A DNA stretch of 43,403 nucleotides from Spirochaetota bacterium (GCA_018816345.1 JAHIWG010000031.1:1-43403), one strand, 5' to 3'. Positions 29,257-37,905 are shown, numbered from the stretch's first letter. The notes: generated by a model from the sequence alone, not told the origin. Program-made: numbers and translations.

Positions 29257-30126
29257 TTAGCGCGGCTCGCGGGGAACGCGAAGCTCCACCGCGGCGCCGG
29301 ATTCGTTGCGTATGGATAGCCGTCCCCTGAGCTGGTCCGCTAGCGCTTCCATGAGCGTTAGCCCGATTCCTGTCTTGTTTATCGATCCGCTCTCGTCGTC
29401 GATATCGGGGAAGCCCCTGCCGTCGTCGCGTATGCCCACGACGAGGCCGTCGCCGTCGCCTCGTATAGTTATCGTTACGGATACCGGCTTGAGGGCTTCG
29501 CCCCCGGCGTGCTTCGCCGAGTTCGAGCAGGCCTCCGCGATTATTATGCCTATAGGGACGGCCTCGTCGGCGGATAGGCGGCTATCGTCCCCGTCCCCGC
29601 GTATCGAGGCCGTTCCGGGAGCGAGGCTGCCTTGCAGCGCGTCCGCCAGCCGCTCCGCGAAGCTCCTGGCCGATAGCGTCGACATATCGGGAGACGACGT
29701 TACCAGCTCGTGCACTAGCGCCATGGACCGGACCTTCTGCTCAATCTCCATGTAGCCGCCCCGTTCTCGGCCGTGGAGGTGCAAGAGGCTGATTATGACC
29801 TGGAGGTTGTTCTTGACTCTATGGTTTATCTCGCGTAGTAGGGCGTCCTTCTCCTTGAGCGCCGCCGTCGTGTCGCGTTCCCGCTCCGATTGGGCCGCGA
29901 CGAGCCGCTCGAGCTGGCGCTTCGAGAAGAAGAACAGCAGCGTCGACGTCGCCGCGACGAAGAAGAAGCCCTTCGCGGTCTGGAAGCCCGCGAGATGGGC
30001 GTAATCCTCCGCGAGCGCGGCCGCCGCTCTGTCCGAGAAGGCGATCCACGCGAACGACACGGCCGCGTATATGCCGGCCACGCGCAAGGCGGAGTGCAGT
30101 ATCTTCCGGTGGAAGTCCTTTGCCAT
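29257..30126 (-). CDS. Membrane histidine kinase, HisKA_2 type
   Basis: A 289-aa sensor kinase. Two hydrophobic segments (about residues 14-30 and 52-68) flank a very short periplasmic loop. A coiled stretch leads to the H-box LREINHRVKNNLQVIISLLHLH (His102), typical of the HisKA_2/PdtaS-like group, followed by a HATPase domain (AEACSNSAKHAGG, GIRDDGRGFPDID, KTGIGLTLMEALADQL). No response regulator gene is adjacent. ATG 30126 is preferred; a -10 TATGCT lies 6 nt before it, and the open frame upstream to 30258 overlaps the next gene. Confidence 0.85.
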   Translation of the reverse strand: MAKDFHRKILHSALRVAGIYAAVSFAWIAFSDRAAAALAEDYAHLAGFQTAKGFFFVAATSTLLFFFSKRQLERLVAAQSERERDTTAALKEKDALLREINHRVKNNLQVIISLLHLHGRERGGYMEIEQKVRSMALVHELVTSSPDMSTLSARSFAERLADALQGSLAPGTASIRGDGDDSRLSADEAVPIGIIIAEACSNSAKHAGGEALKPVSVTITIRGDGDGLVVGIRDDGRGFPDIDDESGSINKTGIGLTLMEALADQLRGRLSIRNESGAAVELRVPREPR

Positions 30127-30132
30127 TCCATA

Positions 30133-30138
30133 AGCATA
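30133..30138 (-). promoter_or_regulatory. Probable -10 box of the histidine kinase gene
   Basis: Minus strand TATGCT, 6 nt before ATG 30126. The -35 region is weak. Geometry matches the other leaderless promoters. Confidence 0.4.
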
Positions 30139-30169
30139 ACGCAAGCGACGGTATCCCGCGAGCCGATAG

Positions 30170-31363
30170 CTAGGCGAATCGTATCGAGTCGCAGCCGTTG
30201 AACGAGGCGAAGGAGGCGAGCTCCGCCGCGAGGCCGGAATCGAATTCGTCCCGTTCATCCGGGCCCGCGGCCGCGCTCGACCGCTTGACGACGAGGGTCC
30301 GCGTCTTCCTGTCGGCGGAGCAGTCGAGGAGGCCGGCGGGCTTTCCTTTCCAGATGACCGGTAGGGCGAAGTAGCCGAATTTCCTCTTCGCCGCCGGTAC
30401 GTAGCATTCCAGCGTATAGTCGAGCCCGATGAGGCGGCGAGCGCGCTTCCTGTCGATGACGTAGTTATCGAACGGCGACAGTATGCGGACAGGCCGTCCG
30501 TCCGGACCGAGGCCCCCGCCCGGGGCCTCGCCGGGCGCCGCGGCCTCGAGCGCTGCCGGGGCGGCCCACTGGGCGCGCTTCTCGTCGCCCTCTACCCCGA
30601 CCCTTACGAGGCGGCCCGAGTCGACCGCCCGCTCGAGCGCTGCCCCTATTCCAGCGAGCCCGTCCTTGCGCAAATAGGCGACGTCGGCCTCCGCGAAGAT
30701 CCCGTAGGCCCGGGAAGCCCGGTCGACGTACCAGTCGCCCATCTCCTCGTCGCTCGGGAACCGCGCGTCTATGCCTGGCGGCAGTACGCGCTCGGCGAGG
30801 TCGTATAGCTTCTGGAAGCCTGGCCTGGAGGCGACGAGCAGGGTCCCCGACATGAAGAGGAACTCCAAGGCGGCCTTCGCGGGCTTCCAGTCCCACCAGG
30901 GGCCCCGAGGCCCGTCTCCCCCGGCGAAGTCGGCCGAGCGGAGGGGACCCTCGGACCTGATCCTCTCCAGCACCCCCTGGACGACGCGCGGCTCGGTCGG
31001 GAACCAATCATGGCCGGTCTCCGCGACGCGCTTCATGCGCGGCAGGCAGTAGCGGTAGTCGCCGATGGGCAGGTACGCCGCGGCGTGGGCCCAGTACTCG
31101 AAGGCGCGCCTCGGCTCCGCCTCGAGGGCCGGCAGGCAAGGCGGGCGGTACCGGCCGTCGCCGCTCCAGAGGACGTGGTGGTGGGCTCGCTCCACGACCG
31201 AGATAGTATCGATCTGGACGTAGCCGAGCCGCTCGAGGGTCCCGTAGGCGGTATCGGCGGCCTCCCCCCCGGGGCCCGGCGAAGGGAAGCGGGCGCGATA
31301 GGCTATCCCGATCGCTTCTTCCCGGCTTAACGACAGGGCGCCGACCGCGACCGCAGAGCTCAT
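30170..31363 (-). CDS. YcaQ-like winged-helix DNA glycosylase
   Basis: A 397-aa protein of the HTH_42/YcaQ family, whose studied members remove alkylated bases and unhook DNA interstrand crosslinks. The N-terminal winged-helix part has LGYVQIDTISVVERAHHHVLW, including the Q-x-D motif (residues 50-52) associated with catalysis, and EYWAHAAAYLPIGDYRY. The C-terminal part contains SPFDNYVIDRKRARRLIGLDYTLECYVPAAKRKFGYFALPVIWKGKPAGLLDCSADRKTRTL, also typical. Its ATG overlaps the stop of the macro-domain gene (ATGA), so the two are coupled. Confidence 0.85.
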   Translation of the reverse strand: MSSAVAVGALSLSREEAIGIAYRARFPSPGPGGEAADTAYGTLERLGYVQIDTISVVERAHHHVLWSGDGRYRPPCLPALEAEPRRAFEYWAHAAAYLPIGDYRYCLPRMKRVAETGHDWFPTEPRVVQGVLERIRSEGPLRSADFAGGDGPRGPWWDWKPAKAALEFLFMSGTLLVASRPGFQKLYDLAERVLPPGIDARFPSDEEMGDWYVDRASRAYGIFAEADVAYLRKDGLAGIGAALERAVDSGRLVRVGVEGDEKRAQWAAPAALEAAAPGEAPGGGLGPDGRPVRILSPFDNYVIDRKRARRLIGLDYTLECYVPAAKRKFGYFALPVIWKGKPAGLLDCSADRKTRTLVVKRSSAAAGPDERDEFDSGLAAELASFASFNGCDSIRFA

Positions 31364-31938
31364 ACGGGCTCCTCGGGGCCGTGCGGCCCGCTTCCGGCGA
31401 CGGCCGACGCGAAGGCGTCGGCGTCTGCGCGGGAGAAGAATACTAGCCAGGCCGTCTCGGGCACCGATTCGGCCGATAGGTACTCCGAAATCGTCCCGAA
31501 GGCGACGAGCGCGGCCGCCGCCTTCGGGTATCCGTAGACGCCCGTCGATATAGCCGGGAAGGCGACTCGGCCCCAGCCGCGACAGGTAGCTATCTTCAGC
31601 GATTCCCTATACGCCGACGCGAGGAGCCCCGCCTCGCCGGACGCGCCGCCGCGCCATATCGGGCCTACCGTATGTATGACGCCCCGTACCGGGAGCCTTC
31701 CCGCCTCCGTCGCGGCGGCGCGTCCGGCCGGCAGGCCGTCCTTCCAGGGGCCGGCTCGGAGGCGCCTGCACGCTTCGGCGAGCTCGGGTTCCGCCGCCCG
31801 ATGGATGGCGCCGTCGACGCCTCCTCCGCCCGCCAAGGCGGAATTCGCCGCGTTCACGACGGCGTCTCCCTCGAATCCGGTGATATCGCCGATAGCGACG
31901 ACGATGCGCCCGTTCATATAGCTCAGGATCGTTTCCAT
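31360..31938 (-). CDS. Macro-domain (ADP-ribose-binding) protein
   Basis: A 192-aa macro domain. GDITGFEGDAVVNAANSALAGGGGVDGAIHRAA and the later AFPAISTGVYGYPKAAAALVAFGTI segments are the two ADP-ribose-site loops of the MacroD/YmdB-like type, which bind or hydrolyse ADP-ribose derivatives such as O-acetyl-ADP-ribose or ADP-ribosylated Asp/Glu. ATG 31938 is chosen; a TATACT box is 7 nt upstream. It is coupled to the YcaQ-like gene. Confidence 0.9.
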   Translation of the reverse strand: METILSYMNGRIVVAIGDITGFEGDAVVNAANSALAGGGGVDGAIHRAAEPELAEACRRLRAGPWKDGLPAGRAAATEAGRLPVRGVIHTVGPIWRGGASGEAGLLASAYRESLKIATCRGWGRVAFPAISTGVYGYPKAAAALVAFGTISEYLSAESVPETAWLVFFSRADADAFASAVAGSGPHGPEEPV

Positions 31939-31945
31939 TCCGCGT

Positions 31946-31951
31946 AGTATA
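31946..31951 (-). promoter_or_regulatory. Probable -10 box of the macro-domain gene
   Basis: Minus strand TATACT, 7 nt before ATG 31938, with a weak -35. The frame upstream to 32010 would cover this box. Confidence 0.45.
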
Positions 31952-32038
31952 CTATCTAACCGGCGGCTCGTGCTGGGGGAGCGTCGCCCGCCCGCGGGCG
32001 ACATCCCCAATCGCGTCGAGGGAGAGGGAGGCGGGCCA

Positions 32039-32827
32039 ATGTTCCTGGAAGACGGTAGCTATCCCTGTATCGAGCCCGGCGACGATTTCCTGGAGTGCGC
32101 GGAGATAATCGCCGCCGAGCGCGAGGAGGAGTTCGCCTTCTTTCCTTATATTGACGCCGACGCCGTCGAGGCGGCCGCCTTGGCCAGGTTCATGCCCATG
32201 GGGCTTACCCTGGAGGTAGGGGGCGGATCGCGCGATCTCTTCCTGCCAAAGCTGCATATGGAGCGTTGCCTCCTCGATCCTAGGGGCGTGAGGGTCACGA
32301 GGACGGCCAGGCGAGAATCGAAGGCCTACTCGATAAGCTTTAACAGGGCGTTCCATAGGGTGCTGGCGTCGTGCGCCTCGGCCCACGGTACGGAGTGGCT
32401 CGTCCCTGACCTCGTCGGCGCGTTCGCTACCCTCCATGAACAGCGCGCTATACGCAGAGTCGCTTTCGTATCGACCGAGCTGTGGCGGGTCGATGAAAGC
32501 CGAGAGGACCTGGTCGCGGGCGAGATAGGATACCTGATAGGGAGTTCGTACGCGAGCCTGACGGGATATACGACCGTCTCGGGCGCCGGCACCGTGCAGC
32601 TGGCGGCGCTGGGATGCATGCTCGCGGCGTGCGGGATCCGCGTCTGGGACCTCGGCATGGATATGGAGTATAAACGTAGGCTAGGGGGCCGCGCCCTGAG
32701 GCGGGGGCGGTTCATGCCTATCCTGGCGCGGGCGTACGCCGATACGAGCGCGTCGGCGGGGCTGCATTTCCTATCGGAATCGCTATTGATACCCGCCCGG
32801 GAGAGCATCGACGCGCCGCGCTCGTAG
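32039..32827 (+). CDS. Leucyl/phenylalanyl-tRNA-protein transferase-like protein
   Basis: A 262-aa protein with the domain order of Aat, which adds Leu or Phe to N-terminal basic residues of proteins for degradation. NRAFHRVLASCASAHGTEWLVPDLVGAFATLHEQRAIRRV aligns by eye with the Aat GTWITPDM region, and VAGEIGYLIGSSYASLTGYTTVSGAGTVQLAALGCMLAACGIRVWDLGMDMEYKRRLGGRALRRGRFM with the GVALG...FGESMFS...RLIDCQ...HLASLGAREIPRAEF region. Several usual residues (FGESMFS, Cys-Gln) are replaced, so the activity may differ. ATG 32039 follows a GGGAGG site. Confidence 0.65.
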   Translation: MFLEDGSYPCIEPGDDFLECAEIIAAEREEEFAFFPYIDADAVEAAALARFMPMGLTLEVGGGSRDLFLPKLHMERCLLDPRGVRVTRTARRESKAYSISFNRAFHRVLASCASAHGTEWLVPDLVGAFATLHEQRAIRRVAFVSTELWRVDESREDLVAGEIGYLIGSSYASLTGYTTVSGAGTVQLAALGCMLAACGIRVWDLGMDMEYKRRLGGRALRRGRFMPILARAYADTSASAGLHFLSESLLIPARESIDAPRS

Positions 32828-32863
32828 CCGGCGGGTAGTATCATCGCGCGTATCTACGCGGGC

Positions 32864-32892
32864 TTGCGGTCGCGAGTGTAACGGTAGATAAT
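32864..32892 (+). promoter_or_regulatory. Promoter of the NfeD-SPFH operon
   Basis: TTGCGG (32864-32869), 17-bp spacer, GATAAT (32887-32892). The predicted start near 32899 leaves only a few nucleotides before ATG 32903. Confidence 0.55.
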
Positions 32893-32902
32893 ACGAGGTA
32901 GC

Positions 32903-33640
32903 ATGAATAGTCTGTTTATTCTCTATTCGGCGCTCGCCGTATTCGGCGTCGGCGTCACGATCGTGGACCTGTTCGGCGTCTTCGAGCACGCCGGCTCTGA
33001 AGCCGACGGCGGCGACAGCGCTTCCGACGGGGCGGACTCGGCATCCGACGACGCCTTCTCTAGCGGCGACGACGCTTCTGGCGGCGAGGACGCTGGCGGC
33101 GAGGACGCTGGCGATGCGGACTCCGGCGGTGAAACGGACGGCGGCCACGACGCGGCTACCGGGCACGACGATACCGCGGTCGCCCAGCATGGCGGAGCGC
33201 GAGGCTCCTACGTCGCTTCGGCCGATACCGGAACGCGCCTGGTCGCCAAGGCCATAGGCGCGCTCAGGCTGGGCGTCTATTTCTCGCTCGGGGCGGGGCC
33301 CACGGGACTGTTCGCCGTCTTCACGGGCGTCGGACCGGGGGCGAGCCTCGCGTGGAGCGCCGGCGCCGGCGTCTTCATAGCCGCGCTGGCCCGCGCGCTC
33401 CGCTCGCTCGTCCGCAAGGACCTGGACTCGTCGATAAAGCCCGAGGAATTCATCATGGACGAGGCGACCATAATCGTGCCCGTCGGGGCCGGGGCCATGG
33501 GCAAGGCCGTAGTCCGCCGCTACGGCAGGGAGACCGAGCTGTACGTACGCTCTAGGGAGCCGGGGAAGGAATTCCCCAAGGGAAGCGCGGTGCGCATAGT
33601 CGATTTCGACGACGACTGCTATTGGGTAGAGTCGCCGTAG
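32903..33640 (+). CDS. NfeD/YuaF-like membrane protein with acidic loop
   Basis: A 245-aa protein. A hydrophobic N-terminus (about residues 3-27) is followed by an Asp/Gly/Ser-rich acidic low-complexity stretch (about residues 31-95), then two more hydrophobic segments (about 120-165), and a C-terminal OB-fold-like domain (EATIIVPVGAGAMGKAVVRRYGRETELYVRS...FPKGSAVRIVDFDDDCYWVE) of the NfeD type. NfeD-like proteins are encoded beside flotillins and act with them in membrane microdomains. The next gene is a flotillin-like gene 32 bp away. The Asp-rich insert is not typical of the family. Confidence 0.78.
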   Translation: MNSLFILYSALAVFGVGVTIVDLFGVFEHAGSEADGGDSASDGADSASDDAFSSGDDASGGEDAGGEDAGDADSGGETDGGHDAATGHDDTAVAQHGGARGSYVASADTGTRLVAKAIGALRLGVYFSLGAGPTGLFAVFTGVGPGASLAWSAGAGVFIAALARALRSLVRKDLDSSIKPEEFIMDEATIIVPVGAGAMGKAVVRRYGRETELYVRSREPGKEFPKGSAVRIVDFDDDCYWVESP

Positions 33641-33672
33641 TACGTAATTCAATAAGGGGAGGGAACGCGCGT

Positions 33673-35013
33673 ATGCTACGTGAGCTTTTTTCGAACGCCC
33701 AGGGCTTCATCTTCGGGGGGCTGGGCATCGTAGCCTTCATCGCCCTCGTGGGGCTGCTCAAGGCTACCATCCGGGTAGCGTCGCCGGACAGGATACTCGT
33801 GGTCACGGGCAGGAAGACGAAGCACCACGGCCGCGACTTCGGCTTCGCGGTCGATCGCGGCCGGACGATAGTCGTGCCGTATTTCCAGGCCGTCGGGACG
33901 CTTGACCTCGGCGTCTTCCCCATCAGCGTCCGCGTGGAGGGCGTGAACAGCGCAAACGGGATCACCATGGGCGCCGACGCGACGGCCTGCGTCTGCATCG
34001 ACGACGACGACGAGGCTATGCTCTATAGCGCCGTGGAACGCCTGATGGGCAAGGACGTCAAGCAGATCCACGAGCAGATACAGCAGACGCTCGTAGGGAA
34101 CTTCCGCGGCGCGCTCAACAAGGCCACGCCCCTCCAGGCTATAGGCATGGAGGACGTGAATAACGACGACGGCCAGACGAACGCCGACCTCGGGGAGCGG
34201 GCCCAGTTCCGCGCCGAGCTCCTGGCGGATATCAACTCGGACCTGCGGTCGTTCGGCATGAAGGTCGTCTCCGTATCCCTGCAGAAGATATGGGACACGT
34301 CCAACTACATAGCGAACCTCGCGCAGAAGACCCTGGCCGAGAAGCGCCGCGCCGTCGAGATAGAGGAGTCCCGGCTGCGGGCGATAGCCGACCAGGCCGA
34401 GAGCGACGCGCGCAAGCGCATCGAGGTGTCCAGGAGCCAGGCCGACGAGGCTATCATCGCCGCCAGGCAGGAGCTCGAGGTATACCGCCGCGAGTCCGCC
34501 GGCCTCATCGAGGGCGCGAAGCTGACCGCGGACCAGTCCATAGCCGAGGCGAGGAACTCGGGCGAGTCGTCGGTGCAGGCCCAGCTCGTCGAGCTCCAGA
34601 AGCTCAAGAACCAGTCGTCGGTGACGCTCGTCGCCGCCGCCCGCGAGGAGGAGGCGCGCATCGTGGCCGAGGGCGACCGCGAGGCCGTCTCCATCAGGCA
34701 ATCCGCGAGGAACGAGCTCCTCAAGTCCAAGGCCGAGCTCCTGGCGGCCTACGGCGACGACGCCTCGAGCGTCATGTTCCTCCAGCAGAAGCTGCCCGCG
34801 CTCTTCAGCGCGTACATGGCTGCTATCGAGAATGGCACCGTGGATAATTTCGTCGTCATGAACGACGACGAGGGCTTCTCCGGCGCGGTCAACCGCGGGC
34901 CGCGGGCCTTCGCGGACTTCCTGCGCACGTTCTCCGACGCGTTCGGCGTCGACGTACGATCCCTGGCGATGCCGGAACCGGCCGCCGCCGCTCCTGAAGG
35001 AGGCGTCCGATGA
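33673..35013 (+). CDS. Flotillin-like SPFH protein 1
   Basis: A 446-aa membrane-anchored protein. One N-terminal hydrophobic segment (about residues 10-32) precedes the SPFH domain (about 35-215, including SPDRILVVTGRKTKHHGRDF and GNFRGALNKATPLQAIGMEDVNNDDG). A long Ala/Glu/Arg-rich coiled coil (about 220-365) and a C-terminal domain ending in an Ala/Pro tail follow. Flotillins oligomerise on membranes and organise microdomains. A GGGAGGG site precedes ATG 33673, and the stop overlaps the next ATG (ATGA). Confidence 0.85.
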   Translation: MLRELFSNAQGFIFGGLGIVAFIALVGLLKATIRVASPDRILVVTGRKTKHHGRDFGFAVDRGRTIVVPYFQAVGTLDLGVFPISVRVEGVNSANGITMGADATACVCIDDDDEAMLYSAVERLMGKDVKQIHEQIQQTLVGNFRGALNKATPLQAIGMEDVNNDDGQTNADLGERAQFRAELLADINSDLRSFGMKVVSVSLQKIWDTSNYIANLAQKTLAEKRRAVEIEESRLRAIADQAESDARKRIEVSRSQADEAIIAARQELEVYRRESAGLIEGAKLTADQSIAEARNSGESSVQAQLVELQKLKNQSSVTLVAAAREEEARIVAEGDREAVSIRQSARNELLKSKAELLAAYGDDASSVMFLQQKLPALFSAYMAAIENGTVDNFVVMNDDEGFSGAVNRGPRAFADFLRTFSDAFGVDVRSLAMPEPAAAAPEGGVR

Positions 35014-36281
35014 TGGCGTTCATAGCGGTACTGGGCGGGCTCGTCGGCGTGACGATCCTCATCCAGCTAATCACCAACATGAAGATAGTGGGCGGCAACG
35101 AGCTGGGCGTCGTTACCGGCTCAGGCGGGGCCAAGGGCTTCCGGACGCTTTCGGGCGGGCGGGCCTTCATAATCCCTCTCCTCCAGCGCTTCAGCAAGTT
35201 CGACCTGACCCCTATCACGATAGAGGTCGTCGTCGACTCGGCCATCGCCGCCGGCATAGTGCCGCTCAACGTCAAGGCGACCGTCTCGTTCGCCATCGCT
35301 AGCAACGACGCCGGGCGGTCCCACGCCGTGACGCGCATCCTTGACCTGGCGTCGAACAGGGACAACCTGACCAAGATAGCCGGCGACATCATCGAGGGGC
35401 ACCTGCGCGACTCCATCGCCAGCATGACGCCGGAGCAGGTGATGAAGGACAAGGACATCCTGGTCGCCAAGATGATAAACGTCTGCAAGAACGACCTGGA
35501 GAACATCGGGCTCGAGATCACGACGATGAACATCGCGGACGTCGACGACCATCGCCTGCCCGGCGTCGAGGAGCCCGACCTGTATATCGCGCTATTGAAG
35601 CGTATCCAGTCGGCCAACGCCGAGACCAAGGCGAGGCAGGCCCAGGCCGAGGCCAAGGCGGCGAGCGCCGAGCAGGCGGAGGCGCGCAGGGCCGAGACCG
35701 AGGTGAAGAACCTCAATAACGAGCTCGAGCGGCTCAGGGCCGAGGTCAGGGTCCGCCTGGCCCAGGAAGCCCAGAGGCAGAAGGTGGGCGTAGAGCAGGA
35801 GTCGGCGAACGCCCGCGCCCGGGTCTCGGGCATTAAGGCCGAGCTCGAGGCCGAGAAGCAGAATATCGAGATGCTCAAGAACCGCTACAAGGCCGAGATA
35901 GCCACTCCCGCCGTCGCCGAGAAGGAGCGATCGATCCTCGAGGCCAAGGCCGAGGTGTCGGGCTGGAGGGAAGTGGCCAGGGCGGAGATAGAGCAGCTCG
36001 CCGTCACGCTCAAGACGATGCAGACCGCGGGCGGCGAGGCCAGGCGGGCGTGGGTGCTGGATAACTTCGAGAAGCTGTTCGGGCCGTTCGCCGCGACGCT
36101 CGGCAGCTATCCCGCCGACCACGTATCGGTCGTGACCGGGTCCGGGGGGGACCGCGAGCCTATCTCGGCCATACACCCGAACGCTGTCGCGTCCGCCAGG
36201 AACGATATCGTCGCGGCCTCGCTGGAAGGCATGACGCGTCCCCAGGCGCGCAAGGGCGGCCTCGTGGATCAGGGAAAGTAG
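35010..36281 (+). CDS. Flotillin-like SPFH protein 2
   Basis: A 423-aa second SPFH protein, coupled to the first by a 4-bp overlap. One N-terminal membrane segment (about residues 2-23), an SPFH domain (NELGVVTGSGGAKGFRTLSGGRAFIIPLLQRFSKFDLTPITIEV, GIVPLNVKATVSFAIAS, IEGHLRDSIASMTPEQVMKDKD), then a coiled coil rich in Ala, Glu and Arg (about 205-325) with the flotillin-like turn KAEIATPAVAEKE. This one resembles classical flotillins more than protein 1 does. The pair probably forms a hetero-oligomer. Confidence 0.87.
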   Translation: MMAFIAVLGGLVGVTILIQLITNMKIVGGNELGVVTGSGGAKGFRTLSGGRAFIIPLLQRFSKFDLTPITIEVVVDSAIAAGIVPLNVKATVSFAIASNDAGRSHAVTRILDLASNRDNLTKIAGDIIEGHLRDSIASMTPEQVMKDKDILVAKMINVCKNDLENIGLEITTMNIADVDDHRLPGVEEPDLYIALLKRIQSANAETKARQAQAEAKAASAEQAEARRAETEVKNLNNELERLRAEVRVRLAQEAQRQKVGVEQESANARARVSGIKAELEAEKQNIEMLKNRYKAEIATPAVAEKERSILEAKAEVSGWREVARAEIEQLAVTLKTMQTAGGEARRAWVLDNFEKLFGPFAATLGSYPADHVSVVTGSGGDREPISAIHPNAVASARNDIVAASLEGMTRPQARKGGLVDQGK

Positions 36282-36295
36282 TATCGGTCCGTGTC

Positions 36296-36328
36296 GCCCG
36301 GCGCGCCTCTTCGAGGGGCGCCGGGCCC
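36296..36328. terminator. GC hairpin between convergent SPFH2 and GGDEF genes
   Basis: A long stem GCCCGGCG...CGCCGGGC with a one-base bulge and a TTCG tetraloop lies in the 64-bp gap. No T run is present; it may stop or protect both transcripts. Confidence 0.5.
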
Positions 36329-36345
36329 AGGGGGCAGCGCCGGGC

Positions 36346-37905
36346 CTATGCGCGGGGCTGCTTCCTGGCCGCGGCCGCCTTGACCGCGCGGGCGACGGGC
36401 TTATCCGCGTACATGCGCTTGTCGGCCGTCGACAGGAGGTCCTCCAGGTCCAGGTGGATTGGCCCGGGCGAGCCTACGAAGCCGAAGGACGCGGAAATCC
36501 TTACCGTATCCTCGCCGCTGGAGAACGTCGCGGCGTTCACGACGCGACGGATCTTCTCCACCGCCGCCTCCGCGCCCGCCTCGTCGCACTCGGGGAACAC
36601 GAACGCGAACTCGTCTCCGCCGGTCCTGCCTACGATGTCGCAGGAGCGCAGCGCGTCGACGCATAGCCGCGCCGCCAGGCGCAGGGCGTCGTCTCCCGCC
36701 CGGTGCCCGTAGAGGTCGTTTATCCCCTTGAAGCCGTTCATGTCCATGACCGCGAAGCCTATGGCCCGTCCGTGCCTCCGCGCTCGCTCCAGCTCTATTC
36801 CCGCCAGCTCGTAGAAATGCCGGCGGTTGGCGATGCGCGTCAGCTCGTCCAACGAAGCCAGCTCCCGGAGCCGTTCCTGCAGGAGCTCCCGCTCCGTGAC
36901 GTCGTGGAGCATGAGCAGCACGCCGAGCTTGCGCCCGTCCTTGTCGAGCACGCGAGACCGGTGCGTCTCGAAAAATCGTTCGTCTCCGTTCGCGGCGGCG
37001 AGCGCGATGGTGTCTCGGCCGTCTCCGCGGGATAGCGCGGAGAACAGGCTCGGTCGGCTCTCGCTAAGGGCGGCGAACGTGAGCCCGGGCGCCTTCGCGG
37101 AGATCATAGGAAAGAGGGCGGCCGCGGCCCTGTTATAGTCGACTATGGCCCCGCCTTCGCCTATGACTACGGCCGCCTCTCGCATATGCTCGAATACGGA
37201 GTCTCGGGCGATATGGCGCAGGTCGAAGAGGCGGTACTTGAAGAACCCGGCCGAGAAGAATGCCCCGCTTACCGCGAAGGCTACGGGCGTCATGTCGATG
37301 GAGGCGGGGGATAGCCCCAGGGCGTAGACGGCGTTCGCTGCGATGGGCACGAGGGTACCTGCGAGCATGAATCTCGCCTGGGCCCGCCTCGTCGCGTTGC
37401 CGTATCGAATAGCCTTGGCGAAGACTACGATACCGTAGAGGAAGATCCCGTACGAGTACGCCAGGTGCACGAAATACCAGGGGCCGCGCTCGAAGCCGAG
37501 GATAGCCAGGCCGTCGAGAGCGGTGATAGACGGGGAGATGTACAGTAGCTCGTTGCCGGGCGCCGTGACCGCTATGGCTACGGTTAAGGCGGGGATTATC
37601 GCGACCAGCCACGCGAGCCGGGCGGGGGCCTGCTCCGCCCCCTTGAAATCGCGTATCACGAAGAACATCGAGATCGTCAGGCCCGCCACCCCGAGATACT
37701 CCACGGGGATGCATAGGAATACGCCCGCGAGATCCGATTGCAGCAGCTCGGCGGTATAGGCCGCGGCGAAGATAGCGGCGCTGGCGAACAGCGTAGCCAG
37801 CGAGTAATACCGGCCCTTGGATCTAGCCCGCAGGAAAGCCGAGACGCCGAGGAAAACGCTCACGACGATAGAGGCCGCGAGCATGGCCAGGATAATCGGT
37901 TTCAT
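36346..37905 (-). CDS. Seven-TM, PAS and GGDEF diguanylate cyclase
   Basis: A 519-aa membrane protein. Seven hydrophobic segments span about residues 4-225 (histidine-kinase-N-terminal 7TM type), a PAS domain covers about 235-340, and a GGDEF domain covers about 348-500. The active-site motif GGDEF is intact (residues 429-433), and an inhibitory-site motif RSCD (420-423) sits five residues before it, so the enzyme should make c-di-GMP and be subject to product inhibition. A GAGGAGGGG site precedes the ATG. Confidence 0.9.
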   Translation of the reverse strand: MKPIILAMLAASIVVSVFLGVSAFLRARSKGRYYSLATLFASAAIFAAAYTAELLQSDLAGVFLCIPVEYLGVAGLTISMFFVIRDFKGAEQAPARLAWLVAIIPALTVAIAVTAPGNELLYISPSITALDGLAILGFERGPWYFVHLAYSYGIFLYGIVVFAKAIRYGNATRRAQARFMLAGTLVPIAANAVYALGLSPASIDMTPVAFAVSGAFFSAGFFKYRLFDLRHIARDSVFEHMREAAVVIGEGGAIVDYNRAAAALFPMISAKAPGLTFAALSESRPSLFSALSRGDGRDTIALAAANGDERFFETHRSRVLDKDGRKLGVLLMLHDVTERELLQERLRELASLDELTRIANRRHFYELAGIELERARRHGRAIGFAVMDMNGFKGINDLYGHRAGDDALRLAARLCVDALRSCDIVGRTGGDEFAFVFPECDEAGAEAAVEKIRRVVNAATFSSGEDTVRISASFGFVGSPGPIHLDLEDLLSTADKRMYADKPVARAVKAAAARKQPRA

